From: Aggregicoccus sp. 17bor-14
Lineage (GTDB): Bacteria > Myxococcota > Myxococcia > Myxococcales > Myxococcaceae
Reading direction: 5' to 3'
Assembly (NCBI RefSeq): GCF_009659535.1
Contig: NZ_VJZZ01000025.1
Location: 1 to 64,000 of the forward strand
Length of the DNA: 64,000 bases
Shown here: positions 61,625-64,000 of the stretch, in pieces
Numbering within the stretch: the stretch's first letter is position 1
How the letters are laid out: each line of letters opens with the position of its first letter
The notes under the pieces: model-generated
What the model saw: only the letters and a program-made list of their open reading frames with translations
What the model was told of the DNA's origin: nothing
Databases searched by the model: none
Translations under genes and position numbers: made by a program

Positions 61625-63730
61625 TCAAATCTGGATGCCGGCCATCAGGCCTGGCCACAGCCGGTACGCGTGGTCGCCGGCGTGGAACACCTTCTGCGGC
61701 AGCCACGAGGCCGTGTCGTCGCCCTTCGCCGTGCGGTAGAGGTTCGCCGTCACGCCCGCGAAGAGGCCGAAGTGGCGCCGCAGGTCCTTGCCCACCACGA
61801 GCCTCGCGCGGCTGAGGAAGTCATCCGGCGGGGAGTGGTCTCCGAGGCGGTAGTCCCAGGCTCCCGTGGTGACGTCGAGCTCCAGGTAGCCCGGCTGCAC
61901 GTCCAGGTGCAGCCCGAGGCCCGCGCCGTACCAGGTCCGGTAGGTGCCGCGGTAGGGCACCAGGCCGTAGTTGAGCGTCGCGTACACGAGGCGCCCGCCG
62001 TACTTGAGCCCCACGTTCACCGGGGCCACGTCGTCCGCCCACACCTGGAAGGACAGGCGCCCCTGGCGCACGATGCTCAGCAGGCCGATGGGCACGGTGG
62101 CGTCGTCGGACACGTTGAGCAGCCCCAGCTGCAGGCCGCGCACGGTGCTGCCGATGTTCACGAGCCCCACCTGCGCGCCCACCACGCCCTCCGAGATGTT
62201 CACGAGCCCCAGCTGCAGCCCGCGCACCTCCTGCGCGAAGTTGAGGCCCGCCGCCACCTGCGCCCCCGTCATCCCCGCCGCCACCCGGTTCACCGTGGAG
62301 CTGAACTGCAGGCCGCTGAAGGCGCCCTCGGTGCTGCTCACCAGCGCGCTCGCCTGCACGCCCGTCACGTCCGAGAAGGCGAGGTTGCCCGCCCCCACCT
62401 GGACCCCGCGGAACTGCCCGCCCACCACGTTGGCAATCGCCGCGAGCTGCACGCCGCGCGCGCTGCCGTCCACCCAGCCCACGCCCGCGGCGAGCCCCAG
62501 CCCCTCGAGCCGCGTGGAGCGCACCGCGAGCACGCCGAGCGCGAGGTGGTTCAGCGCGCGCGAGCCCCGCAGCGCGTTGGTGTCCAGCGGCGGCACCAGC
62601 GAGACGTTCACCGCCACCGTGGGCGCATCGGCCGGGGGCGCGCCGGGCAGCGCGTTGTCCACCTGGCCGGGGCCGCCGCGCGCCACCGTGCGCAGCAGGC
62701 GCAGCGGCACGAGCTCGTCCTCGAGCAGCTCGCGGTAGCCGGTGCGCGGCACGCTCAGCTCCGCGCCCCACGCCTGCGCCTCGCGCTCCAGCGTCACGCC
62801 GTAGCGCCCGGGCGCGAGCGCCAGGTCCAGCGGACGCCCCGGCCCCTTCTGCAGCTCTGCCGTGAGCCGCCCCTGCGTGTCGCGCACGAAGAGCCGGCCG
62901 GCCAGGGGCCCCGAGAAGCGCAGGCGCGCACTGGAGGCGCGCAGGTCCGTCATCACCAGGTCGCCGGTGCCCGCGAGCTGGATGTCGTAGGTCGCGTGCT
63001 GCGGCCCGCCCGCGCTCTTCTCCGTGCGCGCCAGCGTCTCGTGGAAGGCGAACTGGTAGGCCTCGTTCAGCGTCACCCGGCCGTCACCGCTCGCGTCCGC
63101 TGCGCCGCGCAGGCCGGTGAGCAGGAAGTGCGTGAAGAAGGAGGCGCCCAGCGCATCCGACTCCTGCGCGACCTCGTTCTCCGAGCTCGAGGCGAGGAAG
63201 GCGTGCCCCTTCACCTGGCTGCTGAGGTCCTCGAGGAACGCGGGGCGCCGCACCCCACCCTTCGCGCGCGTCACGGCTCCCGAGGCACAGGAGTCGAGGA
63301 TGGCGATGCGCACGTCCGCGGGCGCGGCCTGCAGCGCCGCGCGCAGCTCGCCGTACTCCAGGCGCTCGCCGCGCAGCAGCAGCCCCTCCGCATCCGAGTG
63401 GCCCGAGTAGTAGACGATGAGCTCGTAGCGCCCGCTGTGCCCACCGGCCCTCGCGAGGCGCTCGCGCAGGTGCTCCAGGGCCGCGCGCAGGGCGGCGCGG
63501 TCCGCGTCCGGGAGCACCTGCGCGTCCGCAGGGGAGACGCCGCCCAGCTCCGTGAGCACCTGCGCCATCGCCTGCGCGTCGCTGCCCGCGTAGCGCAGGC
63601 GCGCGCGGCCCAGGCCTCCGTCGCTCGCGCCGACCACGAGCGCGAAGCGGCGGATGGCGGGGGCTTCGGGCACGGCGTCCGCCGCGAGCGCGGCGGTGGA
63701 GAGGAGGAGCGAGAGGAGCGCGGCTTTCAT
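61625..63730 (-). CDS. Caspase-like protease (C14) with surface-type repeats
   Basis: A 701-residue exported protein. After a signal peptide (residues 1-17) comes a caspase/metacaspase domain (about 25-235): the catalytic dyad is H111 in YYSGHSDAEG and C148 in ILDSCASGA. The middle (about 235-385) is beta-rich, and after about 385 a repetitive region follows (GVQLAAIANVVGG, GLQLGLVNISEGVVGAQVGL, VNIGSTVRGLQLGLLNVS), with a period of about 20-23 residues: G-(L/A/V)-Q-x-G-x-x-N, of the LA_2272-like surface-repeat kind. The end resembles a barrel (LGLHLDVQPGYLELDVTTGA). A caspase joined to an outer-surface repeat is unusual. Its start at ATG 63730 is divergent from no adjacent plus-strand gene. 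Confidence 0.85.
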   Translation of the reverse strand: MKAALLSLLLSTAALAADAVPEAPAIRRFALVVGASDGGLGRARLRYAGSDAQAMAQVLTELGGVSPADAQVLPDADRAALRAALEHLRERLARAGGHSGRYELIVYYSGHSDAEGLLLRGERLEYGELRAALQAAPADVRIAILDSCASGAVTRAKGGVRRPAFLEDLSSQVKGHAFLASSSENEVAQESDALGASFFTHFLLTGLRGAADASGDGRVTLNEAYQFAFHETLARTEKSAGGPQHATYDIQLAGTGDLVMTDLRASSARLRFSGPLAGRLFVRDTQGRLTAELQKGPGRPLDLALAPGRYGVTLEREAQAWGAELSVPRTGYRELLEDELVPLRLLRTVARGGPGQVDNALPGAPPADAPTVAVNVSLVPPLDTNALRGSRALNHLALGVLAVRSTRLEGLGLAAGVGWVDGSARGVQLAAIANVVGGQFRGVQVGAGNLAFSDVTGVQASALVSSTEGAFSGLQFSSTVNRVAAGMTGAQVAAGLNFAQEVRGLQLGLVNISEGVVGAQVGLVNIGSTVRGLQLGLLNVSDDATVPIGLLSIVRQGRLSFQVWADDVAPVNVGLKYGGRLVYATLNYGLVPYRGTYRTWYGAGLGLHLDVQPGYLELDVTTGAWDYRLGDHSPPDDFLSRARLVVGKDLRRHFGLFAGVTANLYRTAKGDDTASWLPQKVFHAGDHAYRLWPGLMAGIQI

Positions 63731-63785
63731 CGGCGGTGGGGGCTCTTAGCGCGGGGGACGCGGGGGCGCGAGGTGGGAGCCCGGC

Positions 63786-63818
63786 TCCCTCACCCCGACC
63801 CCCGGCTCAGGGGCGCCA
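63786..63818. repeat. Degenerate copy of the dispersed repeat
   Basis: TCCCTCACCCCGACCCCCGG shares the left half of copy A, but the hairpin half is decayed. It ends within the stop of the truncated gene at the window edge. Confidence 0.4.
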
Positions 63819-64000
63819 GAGGGCCTGGCGGCTCGTCCAGGAGAGCCCGCCGCGGCCGTCTCGCACCACCACCCAGAAGGTGACCACCTGGGCCTCGGCG
63901 CTGCCCCCGTCCTCGAAGGGCTTCCACTTCACGAGGTTGCGCGACTCCTGCCCGCCGAAGTCCGTGCCGCCCGTCTGCTGCAGGTTGAACTCGCCGAGGC
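63807..64000 (-). CDS. 3' end of an unidentified gene, cut by the window edge
   Basis: The last 64 codons of a minus-strand gene are visible, ending with TGA at 63807-63809. It reads LGEFNLQQTGGTDFGGQESR, then VVTFWVVVRDGRGGLSW and ends in RQALWRP. The strong G/C third-position bias supports coding. The FWVVVRDGRGG strand resembles the last beta-sandwich strand in myxobacterial surface or receptor-like proteins, but no family can be assigned. The stop falls in the degenerate repeat, 76 bases before the caspase gene. Confidence 0.7.
   Translation of the reverse strand, partial: LGEFNLQQTGGTDFGGQESRNLVKWKPFEDGGSAEAQVVTFWVVVRDGRGGLSWTSRQALWRP

Overview
The window is extremely GC-rich, with almost every third codon position G or C, and is packed with genes on both strands. 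Gene content points to a myxobacterium (Myxococcota, probably Myxococcaceae). It has a secreted protein with a golvesin-type C-terminal domain, orphan response-regulator receivers, an NtrC-type activator next to a sigma-54-like promoter, large surface lipoproteins, a bacterial caspase and an exosortase. This assignment rests on gene families and composition only. No rRNA, tRNA, CRISPR array, insertion sequence or prophage was seen.

Layout. 1-728: start of a minus-strand gene, then a roughly 650-bp gene-free stretch full of palindromes. 729-9.2 kb: GNAT enzyme, small membrane protein, YdeI-like protein, MHS-type transporter, miaE, an SLC13 permease and GTP-dependent PEP carboxykinase. 9.2-17 kb: ElyC-like protein, two overlapping receiver-only regulators, M13 peptidase, double-ACT protein, a protein resembling diadenylate cyclase domains, a beta-hydroxyacid dehydrogenase and a GAF histidine kinase. 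17-21.7 kb (minus): aminotransferase and partner, then bioB-bioF-bioD behind a BirA-like operator and a strong terminator hairpin. 22-28 kb: radA, a golvesin-domain cell-wall protein behind a sigma-54-like promoter, and an exosortase paired with a VIT/VWA surface protein. 28-40.7 kb: a 1436-residue lipoprotein, a receiver and histidine kinase, AI-2E family permease, NUDIX hydrolase, a sigma-54 activator with a candidate target promoter immediately downstream, a coiled-coil exported protein and a predicted beta-barrel. 40.7-44.4 kb: TPR protein, then the rsfS-rlmH-gpmI-comF run. 44.5-64 kb: TPR/DUF3857/transglutaminase protein, fused trehalose synthase/phosphatase, SLC10-like transporter, GNAT, acyltransferase, envelope proteins, YceI, methyltransferase, amidohydrolase, penicillin-acylase-type lipoprotein, a caspase-like protease with surface repeats and a cut-off gene at the right edge.

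How the genes work together. Many neighbours overlap by 4 bases (ATGA, GTGA and once CTGA), which implies translational coupling and helps fix starts. Biotin genes form a regulated unit. rsfS and rlmH are a ribosome silencing/maturation pair. The VIT/VWA protein and the exosortase look like a dedicated substrate-enzyme pair. The NtrC-like regulator, an upstream dyad, a -24/-12 promoter and the coiled-coil gene look like a self-contained sigma-54 circuit, and the histidine kinase about 2 kb upstream is a possible partner.

Best leads: the NtrC-like activator with its sigma-54 module, the exosortase pair, the terminator inside the bioB leader, the caspase with repeats, the DAC-like protein, the probable CTG start of rlmH, and a dispersed palindromic repeat that supplies protein ends to two genes.
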